A model generated the notes under the pieces. It did no database searches and was not told the DNA's origin. It was given only the letters and a program-made list of their open reading frames with translations. The position numbers and the translations under genes are program-made. This document shows positions 34,371-48,085 of a stretch of 64,000 nucleotides of DNA, piece after piece. Numbering within the stretch: position 1 is the first letter of the stretch; each line of letters begins with the position of its first letter. The DNA comes from Labyrinthula sp. Ha (Eukaryota > Sar > Bigyra > Labyrinthulida > Labyrinthulaceae): the NCBI GenBank assembly GCA_015227615.1, contig JAALGZ010000025.1, forward strand, positions 1 to 64,000. Direction: 5' to 3'.

Positions 34371-34965
34371 CACTAAAAGACATTTTGAGACGAAATACAT
34401 AAATGTATTACCATCATTGAATTATCCAAGGTAGCAAACTTCCCCTCTTCTATATGCCTTCATATGAAACTATATTTTCTCCCGTGAATATTTTAACTTG
34501 AAAATCCTAACTTTTTCATTAATTTTATAACCCGTTTTGTGATGACTAGAAGTGTACCAGGAAATCTATATTATCTGCTAGTTGCAAGACTTCCGCCAAA
34601 ATTTACTCATGATCATATACTACAATCTTGAGAAAAAACTATTAGGGCCTTTTAGCCCTTCATCTAATTCTAATATATCATCTAGAGAAACTCTAGAGAA
34701 GATGATTATATCTGTATTCTAGTTTTATTTGGGGAGCTGCAGTTCTTTAGAACTAATCTTATGTTGAGTGTGGTCTCCAAAGTTATTAATAATCTTTGTG
34801 GTGCTACACATATAAACAGTCAATTATGCTTAATATCCCTAACGCATCATTAAAGGATACTAATACTTTGCAGTTATACTAATTGGGTTTAATTATTTCC
34901 AATTTCTATTCAACCTAAAAAGTGAAAAACCAGTGTTTTAACTCTACTACGGCTCTGTGAACAAT
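34371..34965. other. Highly conserved non-coding tract 1 (unit A)
   Basis: I count about four differences in 595 bp against 55917-56511, while sequence on both sides differs at roughly one base in seven. No open frame spans it. It contains two adjacent hairpins: AGGGC/GCCCT around CTTTTA (34644-34659) and TCTAGAG/CTCTAGA around AAA with a further pairing arm (34674-34710). It is either a structured RNA or regulatory element under constraint, or a gene-conversion tract. Confidence 0.7.
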
Positions 34966-35005
34966 TCCCCTTCTAAAAACTACTTCGCTATGTCAACGTC
35001 ATTTC

Positions 35006-35385
35006 CACGAATATATAGTAATGTTCTCTATTCTTCTCAAGCAAAAAATTGCTTTGAACATTGAATTACAGTAAAGGAAATCCGCATAAAGATCATTGTG
35101 ACCCAATTTGAAGTCAGTTCATATATTGCACCAAGGTAGTCTAAGACACAGAGCTTGTTTCTCTAAATTTAAGTTCACCATTTGTTATTGTAACAAGATA
35201 GATTTACAATTACCCTAATCTCACAGCATATATATTTTTGTAAAAAACATCTTACACAATAACCAAATTCAGCCTGCAAGTTTTCATTATACATTATCCT
35301 GACAATTGTTAACATGTTTAACGCATTTTCACTACTTTGCTTGAGTGTCTGTTTCATTAGTTCATGAATCTCATTATTCCTCAAA
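35006..35385. other. Highly conserved non-coding tract 2 (unit A)
   Basis: About six differences in 380 bp against 56553-56932, again flanked by more diverged sequence. The longest open frame (69 codons, minus strand, 35175-35384) has no recognisable domain. Confidence 0.6.
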
Positions 35386-36199
35386 ATAGCAACCTGATTC
35401 TTACTTTGATATATTGAAAATGAATCCGTAATTGTCCAGTTTCAAAGATTAAGATGTAGCTCAGATGCCCCACCACATATAGGCTACAGAGAATCAAATT
35501 TCAATCGCAGTTTAATATTATACGATCAGGATGTTGCAAAGTGAGTATTAAGTGTATTTACTTTAGCCCCGGGTGTAATCGACCAGATACTAAGACTTTT
35601 TTAATAATATCTATAGCAGCATTTTGCGAAATTATCATCTTTTCAATGTGACAAAATGCGGACCAATTCCAAATCTTTTATCTTAGCATTGACTAGCCCC
35701 AGGTCTTCCTTTTAATTGGAAGTATTGTGATTTCATCTCATTCTTCATTATTTATTTTTGGTTCTCCGCTATGGCTTAATATGACATAATTGTGCCAAAT
35801 TCTATTTACAAATCAAATTATCATTAAATAAAATAAAACGAATGTCATCCTAACGAGCCCTTAATGGTAAGCAACATGGGCCTACTACTGCGTTCCTCGA
35901 TGTCCTAACGGTACACCCTTCTCTTTCCACAGATGTGAGACTTCATTGTGTCTCAGCAACACTTGCGCTTTATCGAGGTCAATCTGTTTTCTTAGTATTA
36001 GCCATTCTTTCTTCAGATCACAAGCGCTTACAAAAACTTCAACCAGCAATGCATCCTATCCATCATATCCCACTATCCACTCACGGCATCGTTCCGGTTT
36101 CACACCTTACTTTTCAAAATTCGTAAGGAAAACCTCCTTTTTTCTAGCACGCATACTCGCTCCTCTGCGTCAATCATTTTTTTTGCTTAAAAATTAACA
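35386..36199. other. Gene-free stretch between the conserved tracts and the gypsy relic
   Basis: The part near 35550-35880 is again close to identical to unit B (about 57090-57420). The rest has drifted. Nothing coding is supported. Confidence 0.45.
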
Positions 36200-39100
36200 T
36201 ATCTTCGTGTGCCATTTGGAATAATCGTCCAGATCTCCCGTGTACTTTTGCTTTTATTGTCATCTTTACCAATGACTATACGTGAATATGCTCATTGTGT
36301 GAGCTTTAAAAATAGACACATTAACCCTAATTGGCATGTACTGTTAAGGTTCTTAAGAACTCTGATTGTGCTTATCGAATACCAAAAATTCTTCACTGAG
36401 TTATTCAGTGACTTATCATACCGGGTCGCCACTCCTCCAATCAACTTGGTACCACCAACCATTGATGGAGGGTTTGTCAATACAATTCCTAGTTATGGAA
36501 CTGCCAATACCTCTGCACCACATTCTTCTGAATATATATGCATGGTGTACTAAACTTCCTGGTGGCACCATACATTGACGAACCGTCGCTTTCACTTCTT
36601 CAAATACAAGGTCAAAGATGTGCCACATTCTTTGAAAAACAAAAAATTGTAGCCGTCTCCCATTAGATACCACGTAGCGTTATTCCACGTTCTCATTTAT
36701 TCTATGGTGTATAGTGCTAAGTTTTGGTTTAGTGTAGGGTTACTCATTTTGTCTTTATAATCAAACCCTAAAGGTGTATACTTCCATTCCTTCTTTTTTT
36801 AATCTTCATAAGACTCTAACATGGTTTTTACTAAATCTCGGTATTTCCTAGGCATTCTATGCGCCACTGAAGTAGCGTATGCACACTCGGTGGTTTGCTG
36901 TCTGTTCGTAAGCGCTTTGCGTACTCCTTAGTAAATTCTGTAAGAGCTTCCTCATTCATCAGCGCCAGGGGATACTCACAGCTTAAAATGCGCCTAGCAC
37001 ATATGAATCCGCTCGATGTGATTACATCTATTATTTTACAAGACTTTTCTAGTTCCAATTTCTCTCCCTCATATCCTGAAGATCCAACTTTTCTAAATAT
37101 CGCTGGATATAAGAATACAACATAACTTTGCTTTTCTGTGGTAGATACTTTCTGTATTCTGTAAATTTTCTCATACCGAAAGCAATTACTAAATTCCACA
37201 TTTCCTGTTTCTCTTCCTTCGTTCAATCCTGTACTGGCGCCATTCTCATCGTTTTTATTTCTTGTGATTCTTCTATCTGAGCAAGCTGGCGGTGCCAGGT
37301 GTTAAATGTTGGTACTTTTCTTACTGCCTTGTCTAGAATTTCTCCTAATTCTAGTGATACTTTTCCGATCTGCATCTTAACCGTGCCTATCTTTTTGTTC
37401 TCTAGTGCGGTACAAGTGCTTGAGTACCGGTGTCTTAAATCCTCAAACATGACCTGAAAGAGTGCCCAAGTAATATTTTCTGGGATGTACCCCACGTCAT
37501 ATCACTTCTATTACATAGTCCGTCTTAATCTGATCATATTTTATATCACCAAATTCATTTACTTCAAACTTTTTCGCACCCCCAATACATATCTTTCTTA
37601 ACAATTCAGTCGGCAAAAAGCCGGTGTGCTTGTAGAAGCATAGATTTTTCTATACACTCTTTTATTTTTTCCTGATAATGTCCTCATTTTTTATATACGT
37701 AGTCTAGGATCACTTCGGTAATCTGAACCGGTGCAGACCATTCTAGTAATAACTTATCGTGCTCTACCGGATTCCCTTTTGATGAGACCAAACACCACTC
37801 ACCAAGTCCATATTGAAGGATCACAGTGCTAACTGTTCCCCACGCCTGGTATTATTCTTCACTTTCTATAGTCCGTCATACTTAGCTACTTTATTATTAT
37901 AATCTTCCAAGTGCTCTCTGAATAAGCTTGAGACTTTATATAATAGATCATCATTAATTGACGTTAATTTTGTTTCCCCCTTTCATATGCGCTCCACTAT
38001 AGGCGAAACAACCGCGGGTTTGATGTAGTTTTCTTCATAATTTGATTACAAATATAACTCAAACACCCGACAGCGATTGCTTTCTGCCAGGCGATTTGCG
38101 CGATGGTAGATGCAATTCGTTTATGACGCCCTTTACTTTTTGCAGTAGCGTGGTTCTTTCGCTCCAATATAAGTGGTACTCGCTTACCAAACTTTTTATA
38201 AAGGACAAAACCTTTTTGTTCGCCACTTCAATCTCGACATTTGCCCAGTTTGCGTAGATAATGGCAAAGTTAGGCATGAATATTTTCTCCGCTGCCATCT
38301 GCTGTAATACCTCACTTGTAAAATGGCTTCCACGTTTTGTCATCAGCGCAAAGTTTTTCTCCAGTTTATAGTTACCAGAGAATAGATCCAGTAATTCTAC
38401 TGCCGCGCCAGCTTCTCGCATTTGGCAAAAGTTTATTGAGTGAACCTGCTAAACGTTTCTGCAATCACCAAAATGTATCCATGTGGGATTAAGCAGATAA
38501 AACTACTATAAATTTTTCTTCGGTCGCGTTTATTTCGTTTCGAGCTTGTACGTAGCTTTAATGGTAGTTGGAAATCTTTTATAATATATACAATTATTAC
38601 GTAATTGATGTAAAAATTTCACTACCTTGTCCCACTCGGTGAATCTTCCTGTGGTGCGACGAATTTATTCTGGTATAATTTAATAAAATTTTGCCTTTTT
38701 ATTTGCATCTACATTTTTCATTTCGTTTTTATTCACTAAGTGTATGTGGACAAAGTGGTATTCTATAAGCACCTGGGTGGGAATAATGGTTTTCACATAT
38801 TTCATTTTCTTAGTATTTGCCAGGGTCGTTAACTACTTCTGTTGCACTTCTGTTATTTTCACCTCCTGAAAAAGGTGTCATTCTTCTTCGAACTAAGGGC
38901 TAAAACCCAATATCCGATATTTGCTCAATGATTTTAGTGCCACATATGTCCTCCTTTACATCTGCTCCATCGGTCTTAGGTAAACCATATCTACCAAGAG
39001 GTCTCGCATTCCTGCTCTGGTTTTGATTTCCTCGTCACCCGTTACAGCATAATCATTCATGTCTGGCTCTTATATTCTATGCTCAAAATATTTCGGGTTA

Positions 39101-42100
39101 TCGCCAGTAGGTTATATTTTACCAATTATCTTCCTTCGTTGGATGAGTGCCGAGTTCTTCTTGTACCCATCCCGAGGAAATTTCATATTCCGCTTCTATT
39201 AGAGCATACATCTGCCGTTTCGACCTCCGCTTCCGTGACGAGATCCTGCTGATCTGACGACTCAGTTGCGTGGTAAACGGTGACACAAAGTGCTTTCTAT
39301 TTTCATCTAAGATTCCTTCTCTTCCCCTTTTTGCCTTGGCGATTCACATTGTCCGATGATTATGATGTCAAACCCCCTATTTACTATGTAGAATAGGTTT
39401 ATTTCCCCCATTAGGAAGGTCCATTTCTCTGTTTATATTGAAAGTGATTCTAGTTATGAATTGCATACTGCCTAGTACTCGTTTTCCTAGTTCTCTGACG
39501 ACTATACAGATATCTCACGTATTCTTCTGGTTGATCTTCCAAGCGCTTCCTGGGGTGCTGACCACCTCGTAAGCATGACGGCGAATATATTACTATCGCC
39601 ATCAATATGGTGAATATCTACCAAGACATACTGCAAAATAACCATCCATCTTTGTAGGTGGTTAAAGTGTCCATGTTTTGTTTTATAGACCACCTCCCCC
39701 AAAAGATTGTCTCTTTTTTTATCATCCGACAAAGGTGGCGCAGTAACGCGAGGTATTTCTTCCCAGGCCTGTTTGTCCTTGAGTGTTTATAAAATCTATT
39801 TTCATAGTATTCTTCGAGGCGGTTATTGATATAGTTACCACATTCTTACTGACACACGCCCTGGTTACGTTTATCTCTTCAGTGTTCCCTACTTCTATTG
39901 GATTATTCCAACGACAGAAATCTTTTTTAATTCGTCCTGTCTTTTCTTATTTGGTGCATGATTTTCAGGCGCATCCATTCTTTTTACCTTGGTTACTTGT
40001 GGTTGGTTTTCCGCTACATTTGGGATACTAAATCGACGGTGTCTATGTCGCTTATCGCATCATAGAAAGTCTTTATATTTTCTTCATATGTATCGAGTGA
40101 CTTCACCCAAGGAAAGCTCAGTAGATCTAGTCTCAATTTTATCCTTTTCGGTTTCATTCTCACTTACACCGGCATTAGCTCATCAAGGTATTTTAACACA
40201 TCAAGGCGCTGGCTATTTTACTCTACGTCATACCATTATATGAAGCCTTCCATTACCCCGATGCAATCATTTAGGTGCTCGATAAAACTCTCCTAGGCAT
40301 GCCATTGAACATTTTCTCTAATGAGGCGGATGTTATCTTATCATTCATGCGCCTCGTGTGCTTTTGATTATTTGCGTACGTGTTCTATGAAGTTTACCTC
40401 GGTTACGCCCGCATCCTAAATTCTTTCCTCAACTTGGGGTCTATCGGCAACCAAATTATAATGGAATTAATTTATACAGACACTTGTAGCTGTCTTAAAT
40501 TTTTACAAATTACCGGACTTCGCCAATTCTTCGCATCCTGAGATTTTCGAATTTCAAGCCCATCATGTGCCAAATCTGTGAAGGCAGAAGGGTTACATCG
40601 CTCCTACGATCTTGTCTGCTATCTTTTGCCAATACTTTTAAACTTTTCAACTGCGAGAATATGCGCGCGATGTTTTGGCGGTCACTTGCTGATCATATGT
40701 CAATGAGAACCGAAACAGTCATCGTATATTTGATGGTAGGTGCTATGAGTGGTCCCAATTCCTGTGGTATCGATGAGCACATTTGACTTATGATAATGAT
40801 GCTGTTGTGCTCTTCAAGTTCTCTAATTCTCCTTCGTTTGGCTCGGAACATCCTCATTTTCTCTGCTTGATCTTTCCTGACATGTGCCAGTTGCACCGCC
40901 AGATATTTGATTTAAGATCTGGATTGTGCATCGTACTCTATTCTTCATCTCTGTTCATGAACCTTCTTGCCCGCTACTTCTAGCATAATGTTCTTTGAGA
41001 TTTTGTTTTCTCTGGCCAGCTACTTGCCTAGTCCTTCGATACGTTTATATAAATGGTTCTCCTTGTTGGTGTTATGTGATTCACCCACAAGTACTGTGTA
41101 CTTTGATACTCTAAGCTTAAGTGAGCACTGTGAGTCTGCTTTGATATCCAATTAAAGAGTTGTGCTTTTTTCGACCGATTTAGACTTCTTGTAGTAAAAC
41201 TGGCCTTGGCGGTATCCTCCATTTTTGCAGAGGCGCTGTGACCGGTCATTAATTCTAAGTACGACAGAATCTTCACATTTCATTTTCAAAGAACCATGTC
41301 TACATATTTTGCTTGAGTACTCTAATTTAATACTTCCTATGTCTTTTACCAGTTCTTCAAAACTATGGTCTCCACTTTCTTTGTAACAATTGTTTGCCGT
41401 CAGCATGTATGTCACATGTTCTGTCAGCAGAATTCCACCCACCTCATATTCCGCCGGTGCCACCTGTAACAATATAGGATATCTCGTTTCTTCAATGGTT
41501 ATCCTTTTCTTCCTGTAGTTTAACAGCTTTTTTTGTTAGGTCCAACTGTACTACACACGGATCCTTCCTACATACGATATAGTGCAGGGGCAATTTTTTT
41601 GATGGCTGACCGTAAAAATCGTAGTCCTTCTTCGCGGCTGGACGGGTCCTTTAGTTAGCCATTGGTGTTAATCTCACTGCGCTACAAAAGCTACTGACAC
41701 CGGCAGCCGAATTTGTACTCAGTGATATCCCTATAGCCGCGCTCATCTTGGCACGGGATATGGTTTCCTTCTTCTGGCAATGGGTAGTACTATTAGCATC
41801 TTCGGTGGCACGCAACGTGGCGATATATCTATATCTATACACAATGTGCGCTCTGTATTTTATTGTTTGATGGCAAGAGCTTTTTTGATGTCTTCTTAGT
41901 TAGCCCTAAGGTTTCAAGTAATTTTTCAGCACTAGGTTCTACATTGTTTTGCTCATTCACGAGATACGTTTGAACAGAACTCGGTCGGTGAGATGCGGCA
42001 ATAGCCTCACAGTCCAAGGGGAGTTTCACAACAGCAGATTATTCCTCATCTTCTTACTGAACTGCCCGATTCTATTCATCTTCCGGATCCAAGTTGAGTA

Positions 42101-42450
42101 TTTAACTGATTTCACTTTTGTCTCCTTTATTTTCTTCATTTAGGACCAGTATTTTCCTTCTTGCGCCCTAGATATCTTCTTCGACTTATATGTCTCTTCT
42201 TCTATTTGTGCATCTACATCCGGTTTCTGTTCTTGTATTCCCTTGGTATCTTTTTTGGCTCTATTTCCTCACCCTCCGGTGAAATAAATTTATTTAATCG
42301 ATTCGTAGTTTGAGCAGCTTCTTTACCTTCTTAGATTTGCATCTTGGGTTCCTCATCTTCGATCTCCAATCTCATAGTGTTTCTTTTCTTTTGTCTTATT
42401 TGGCTGTATGTCCCAACCCCTTTTTTCTTGCTCATTTTTTCTATATTTTT
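36200..42450 (-). mobile_element. Badly decayed Ty3/gypsy element, unit A
   Basis: Minus-strand remains follow the gypsy order: possible gag debris (about 40700-42030), the RNase H/connection stretch NHLQRWMVILQYVLVDIHHI (about 39600-39660), the integrase core piece RGSHFTSEVLQQ with a following ANW and SEYHLYW (about 38150-38340), and a chromodomain-like end with WYQVDWRSGD (about 36420-36460). This C-terminal type is common in Ty3/gypsy elements of oomycetes and other protists. No terminal repeats were found. It is broken many times (dozens) and predates the duplication, since unit B carries the same relic. Confidence 0.7.
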
Positions 42451-44045
42451 TTTCCATTTAGTCTTTTCCAGTCCTGTCGTGAAATACTTGGGTTTTTTTT
42501 CTAAGTATTATTGCTTTCAACTGTTGTCTGGTACTGTCTTCCGATTGTTATATCAATGCATCTGTTTTGAATCCTTATCTTAACACTAGGTATCTCCACG
42601 TGATCTTTTGAATGAATGTCCTGTGACATTTATCTTATTATTGGTTAATCTTAAGTTATTCACCAGGACCTAATATGGTATTTTGATGACGATTTTTATC
42701 AATCATATTACCCTATTTTATAATATTAGTAACGCCATTCTAATATATGCATTATTGGCACAATCTAGTGAGCTACAGTTGTCTTCTCACAGGCACTAAT
42801 GGTACAGTGGTAAGAAATGTCCCTCATCTAAGAAGCATCTTACTCCGGGTTCAATAGAATCAATGCATATTTTCTTCAAGGTTTTTTCTTGTTGAGTATC
42901 TATTGTCTCATGGGTTGTCTTTTTTTTCAACATAGCTTGCATTGAAATATATTCACAACTTTTTCTTGACATCAGGTTTTTAATACTCTTCTCTGAAGAT
43001 TTTCCAGTACTTTCCAGGAGATAATAATAATAATGATGCTCAGCTAACGAGAAAATTCTGTTACTTGATATTAATTCTAGATGATTTTTGTACACTAAAT
43101 TAGATATTTTGGTTGCCTTTAAACCTGTGATTTCTGATGAATGCTTTAAGATGAAGGTAATATTTGTTAACTTTAATCTCTACTCGAATAAAAGTTCTTG
43201 GAGAAATATTAATATCGGTCCCTTATCTCGAAGAAATGTGTTTCGAAGCTCGATAAAATTCACTTCATGAATTTGGACTTTGAATTCAACCCTCTATGTA
43301 ACTTAAGCTGTTTATACTATTGCTATTACTTTTTTTCTGGATCTTATGAAATGCTCATGCAAATCGTTCATAGTTCTTAGTTCGAATACGACTTTGGTCT
43401 CTGAGTTCGGTTATTGCAAAAGCAAATTTGCTTATTCTGTTCTCTATGTACATATCAAGTTTTTTATTCTCTCTAATAATTTCTTGTTTTGCGAGTAGCT
43501 TTAATTTGTCTCAAAACAGGGGAAGAAACCATCTTCGTCATTTATTTCGAAAGTTATAGATGATTTAAAACCAAGTTGGTACGCTGCTTCTTTGACTTTC
43601 GTTTTTCTTATTTGCTAGTATTGCTTGATGGGTAAATGATTTATCTTTTTTGCAAAGGATTCAAAAAACTTTAAAATGTTATTCTTGTGTTACATGATTG
43701 TTGATTTAATAATGATAATTCTTCTTCTTTTTCTTAAGCGAAGTAGTACCGGGTGAAAAAAAGCATTTCTTAGGTATAGCGCTATCTGTTCTAACTGATT
43801 TGAATATATTTGTTTAATCAATATAACATGTTTTCTGATTTTAATCCAAAGAAAAAGATTTTGTAGAAAAGTAGTTACTTTTGAAGCACTAGTTTTTTTC
43901 TCATTGGAATTAACAACTGCTGACTTTTAATACTTCTCCCTAAGAAATTATTATATTCTTATTCCTGATATTAAATATAATTAGTTTTTAATTATATTAT
44001 TCTTAAATATTTAACTATAATATTTTTATACTACTAATACAATAT
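42451..44045. other. Gene-free end of unit A
   Basis: AT-rich sequence with short simple repeats (for example ATAATAATAATAATG near 43021). A 99-codon minus-strand frame (42796-43095) has no recognisable domain and cannot be tested against unit B, which ends first. Confidence 0.45.
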
Positions 44046-44312
44046 TCATTCATTTTATTATATATATAATATTGTTTATTTGAATAAAACATAATTCCAC
44101 GTCATTACACATTTCAAAATATAACCTTATGACATTACCATACTTTTATCTCATCAAGTAAATCAAATTTAACAATTATTTATTTTGCGAGTGCAAACCT
44201 TCTAGACTGCCAATATCATCACTGGATATTAACGATGTTATAGTTAATAAAGGAAGAAGCAGATTTTTTATTAACTCAGCCTATTTATATCTATCACTCT
44301 GTCACATTCTTT
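44046..44312. repeat. Left edge of unit B matching 16987-17245
   Basis: About 260 bp match the start of unit A at over 90% by eye, including AATTCCACGTCATTAC and the stretch with ACCTTATGACATTACCATAC. Homology then stops in both copies. Confidence 0.85.
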
Positions 44313-45415
44313 GTAATAAGCATATTAATAACACCTGTTTCGTCTGAAAAATATAATTTTAGCTTTACTCAACCAAGTTGAATTTTTTAGTTTGAATATT
44401 GGGAAAAAAAGTCGTTGTATTATTAAGTTCTAGTATAATATTTGTGCTCTACAATTGGATTTCCTAATTGGATAACGGTAGATGATGAATCTTCTTGAGA
44501 TACAATATAACCGTTATTCTTGTGTTTGGTTTTGATATAACCGTTAAGCTGTATGAGAAAAAGAATTATTAAAAGGAAAGAAGTTTAAAGCTTAGCCTGG
44601 TACAAGTTTTATTCAGAGATATATTGACCTTTGGCCACGTGTAGTCAATAATCTGTTCACTAGTTCGACACGAAAAACACAATACACCTGGACCAAAGAC
44701 ATAAACTTGCTCGAGTACAACAATACCAGTGGACGCATTATTACTCTGAGGATCAAACTAATTCTACCCGATTCATTTAAATAACAGCACAATTTTATGG
44801 ATCTTAGTGGATTTAAATTAAAATTATTTCTTTTAGACAGGGTAGATCCTGGAACGCTGTAGAAGTATCTTTTGACTTTATCTCTCTTTGACTCTTTATC
44901 CACAGAATACAGTGAATGAATATTCCCTGTAATAGATGTATTGATCTACTAGGTCCCACATGCCTTTAATGACCTTCATAGGCATGTGTTAATATAAAAT
45001 ACTTGTTCCTCATCGCTATTATGGATGATACTCTCCCAGACTCCTTCCTCCTTCATGAAGCCTATTCTTAGTATGAACCATATCTTGTACTAGTGAATAT
45101 TCTTGAGTTTGAAGAAGTTTAACTATTTTGAGATCAGTTTCTATCTGAAGAACAGGTTTTTATCTAAGCAGTTGTTAAACTTTTGAATAATGATATTCTT
45201 TGTTTCTCCTTTATTTTAGGTATTTATGATAGATAGAGTTAAACTATTTTATTCACAGTATTTTCTAGTTTATGTTTATTTGATAAGAGATGCTTAAATA
45301 ACAACAGAATAAATGGAAAACATATTGTTTAAAAAACTTAAACTATTAAATTAAATAAACTCACTTTCTATGCAATTTAATTTAGAAAGAAAGGAAAGTT
45401 ACATATTTTAGTATT
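44313..45415. other. Unit B-specific gene-free segment
   Basis: It occupies the place of 17246-18815 but does not resemble it. A 96-codon minus-strand frame (44613-44903) has no recognisable domain. No gene is called. Confidence 0.5.
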
Positions 45416-45419
45416 AACT

Positions 45420-47996
45420 TCACTCTACAATAACTTCATTTTCTTTAACTTTTTGTAGTTCTTCTGAAATGAGATCAACATTTTCTTTTAACCATTCTAA
45501 ATTATTTCCTTGAACAAGATTAAAACTAATTTCAGTTTCAGTGTTTAAAAAAATATCAACTATTCTTTTATTCTTGAAAATAATTCTTGCAAATCCTTTG
45601 AATAAAAGTGATTCATGAATGTCTTCATCCTTTAGAAATAAAAAGACAACTTTTACAAAAACACCCAAACGAACAAGACTTTTGAAAACTATTTTAATAT
45701 CACTCTTAAAAGAAGGTTTCATTTTTGCTCTCTTTAGTTCAGGAAGTAATTCAGGAAGAATAAACACATCATTTTCTTTTTCTACAGGTATCAAAACCAA
45801 ACTATTCAAAGCCAAACTTAAAATATATTTCTTTTCTTTATCAGAATATTCTTTTAGTAAAATATTAAAAAGTTCTTTATTTAATTTTCCTTTATCAACA
45901 TAAATTCTATATAAAGAAAATTTATCACTTGGAATTCTAAACGCAAGTTCATGAAAATTTGGATCTCTGATAAACTTACCTAAAGCTTGAGCAAGATAAG
46001 AAGGTGCAAAAAATATAAAGTTTTCATCTGCTTCCAAATCTAAATTAAGAAAATAACAAATTAAACCAGCTTTTGAATATATTTGAAGCATCTCTTCAAC
46101 TTCCCAATATTCAAAACCACAAGAATAAGATTTATCTTCAAATTCTTTCAAAGTCATAATATTTGTTTGTTCTCGACAATTATCAAGGAAAAGAATTTGT
46201 GCAGTTCCTATTCTAAAGTTAAGAAAATTTTCTTTATTTATTCGAGCTGCTCCAGAAACAAGACTTTTTATTTTATCTTTTATATCTTTTTTTTCTTGAG
46301 AATCTAAATTTGAATTCTCAATAGGAAAGAAAATATTCATATCATTTTTCAATATATTTAACTCTGAAGAAAGACTTTCAACAAAGTTTTGAAGTTTATT
46401 TTGTATTATTTCTAGATTTGTATCTTTAATATTCTTTCTTTTATATCTTCTTAAATATGTACCAATAAAAATAACTGGTGCTTTTTCTGTATTTCTTAAA
46501 ATACTTTCACACCAAAATTTTAATCTAAATAAATCATATTCAGATATTTTAGTCATATTAAAAACTAGAAAATAAAGAGAATTTGAGTTCATAAAAATAT
46601 GATGAACAGAAGAAAATATTTCTTGTCCACCAAAATCATAAACACGAAAATAAACATCATTTGAATTAAAAACCACAGAATTTGTTTTCAAACCTTCAAC
46701 AAATGTCTCATCGGAAACTGTTCTTGAAAGGAGTTCTTTCTCAAAATCAAGTTTATATTTTGTTTGAACTTCTTCATTAGGATCAAAATCAGCATAAACA
46801 ACATAAGGAAGACTATTTTTTACTCGTTGAACACTTAGTTCATATTTAGATATTGAATTCCAGTTATAATTATCTGGGTTTATTGAAAATATATCAATAT
46901 CATTCAAAACTAAAGTAGAGTTATTATCGAGTAAAAAACTTTTGTCAAATAAACTTCTTATTGTAGAAGTTTTTCCGACTCTGCCATCACCCATAAAAAG
47001 AACTTGACATTCATTTAAAAGAGTTGGTCTACCGTAGTGATCTTTTAGCTTTACTGAAACATATTTTTTCATTCTTTCTTCTATATTTTTAGTATTGAAG
47101 TTGTTCTTTCCAAGTTCAAATAATAGAAGAAAAGAATGATTATCAAGTAAATCTTGAACTTCATCTTTGTTTTCTTCAATATTTATTTCAGCAACTCGCA
47201 AACTAAAAGTTAAAACTAAACAAAAATAAACATAAATTTCAATAAAGAAGGCAAATTTTCCAAACATTGTTTTGCTAAATTGGTAACTTCTGCATTTTGA
47301 AAGCTTAAGTTATCCTGTTCAACACTAAAAATAAATTAAGAAAAAGAAAATACAAAAAACTTATTAGACTTTTCATTCGTAAAATTTCTTTCAATATTTG
47401 AACAAGTGTTTCTTCTTTCATATTATTTTTATCGAAGCTATTATCAATATAAATAAAAACTTTACGTTATTGACTTTATTTTTTGTCCTTTTAAAAACTG
47501 AGAAAGAGAATTATCTTTTGGAATATTGCAATAACGAAAACTAAAACATAAAAACAACAAAAAATATACTCGAGTGACTGAATATTCAGTTTTTGTTTTA
47601 TTTTTTCTATCCCAATAAAATTCAAGGTGTTTAAATGGCAAAATTCAAACCTAAAATAAAAACAAATCAAGAAAATACTGAAGATCTTTAACCTTTGGAA
47701 ACTTTTCAAACCAAATAGAAAGACTGTTTCCAATAAAATCTAAAGGGCAGAAGTAAAAACTAAAGAATGAAACAAAATATATGAATACCTCAATGTCGTA
47801 ATCTCTTTGTTCACATTCACTTCTTTTATAAACTCTTTTGCTTCTTTTCTACACCTTTCATCTTCAATCGGGTTCTTATTCTCATCATACGACCTATGAA
47901 CTAAAAGGGAAAATAAATTAACCATTGAATGATGAATTCTTTGCTGTGATTTCTGTTATAAAATTGTTGTTTGATTGATGGGGCTTTAAATGACAT
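45420..47996 (-). CDS. LRR-Roc-COR (Roco) GTPase, copy B, eight exons
   Basis: The exon plan matches copy A: first exon 47923-47996, then 47789-47893, 47679-47759, 47570-47650 and on to the last exon 45420-47202, about 791 residues. Introns are again 28-29 nt (for example 47894-47922, 47760-47788, 47651-47678, 47541-47569), and those worked out are phase 2. All exons stay open, so both paralogs look functional. The P-loop GDGRVGKTS and DFGGQE are unchanged, as is the unusual FIGTYLRR at the G4 place. Compared with copy A, exons 2-5 (LRRs) and especially the last about 150 residues differ, while the middle (46589-47525) is almost identical. The C-terminus ends KENEVIVE, unrelated to copy A. 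Confidence 0.87.
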
Positions 47997-48039
47997 TTTT
48001 TTACGTTTTTTGTTTAAATTAGTTTTTTATTTGAAATTT

Positions 48040-48085
48040 GAGAAATATATTTCTTTCGGGAATTAATGAAAATCCCGTTTAAAAA
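48040..48085 (-). promoter_or_regulatory. CGGGAA-type motifs upstream of Roco B
   Basis: TTTCGGGAATTAATG and AATCCCGTTT (about 48053-48082) match those upstream of Roco A at the same distance. The third, leftmost word of copy A is lost here (TTGAGAAATA instead of TTCGGGAAAT). Confidence 0.4.

Larger units (their letters stand above)
16987..44045. repeat. Tandem duplication unit A (about 22 kb plus a 5 kb insertion)
   Basis: From about 16987 the sequence matches the sequence from about 44046 in the same order and orientation: the first 260 bp, the Roco gene, the intergenic debris, the PfkB gene, the conserved tracts and the gypsy relic. The offset is about 27.06 kb at the start, 26.59 kb in the Roco gene and 21.55 kb after the copia-2 insertion. 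Identity by eye ranges from about 85% to over 99%. The last part (about 42450-44045) cannot be compared because copy B runs off the window. Confidence 0.92.

Noticed and set aside
35440-35520. GTAGCTCAGATG resembling a tRNA D-arm
   Set aside because: No B box or cloverleaf follows.
35935-36580. Plus-strand open frames of 60-114 codons
   Set aside because: They overlap or adjoin the minus-strand gypsy relic, have no recognisable domains, and are not kept in the second unit as a set.
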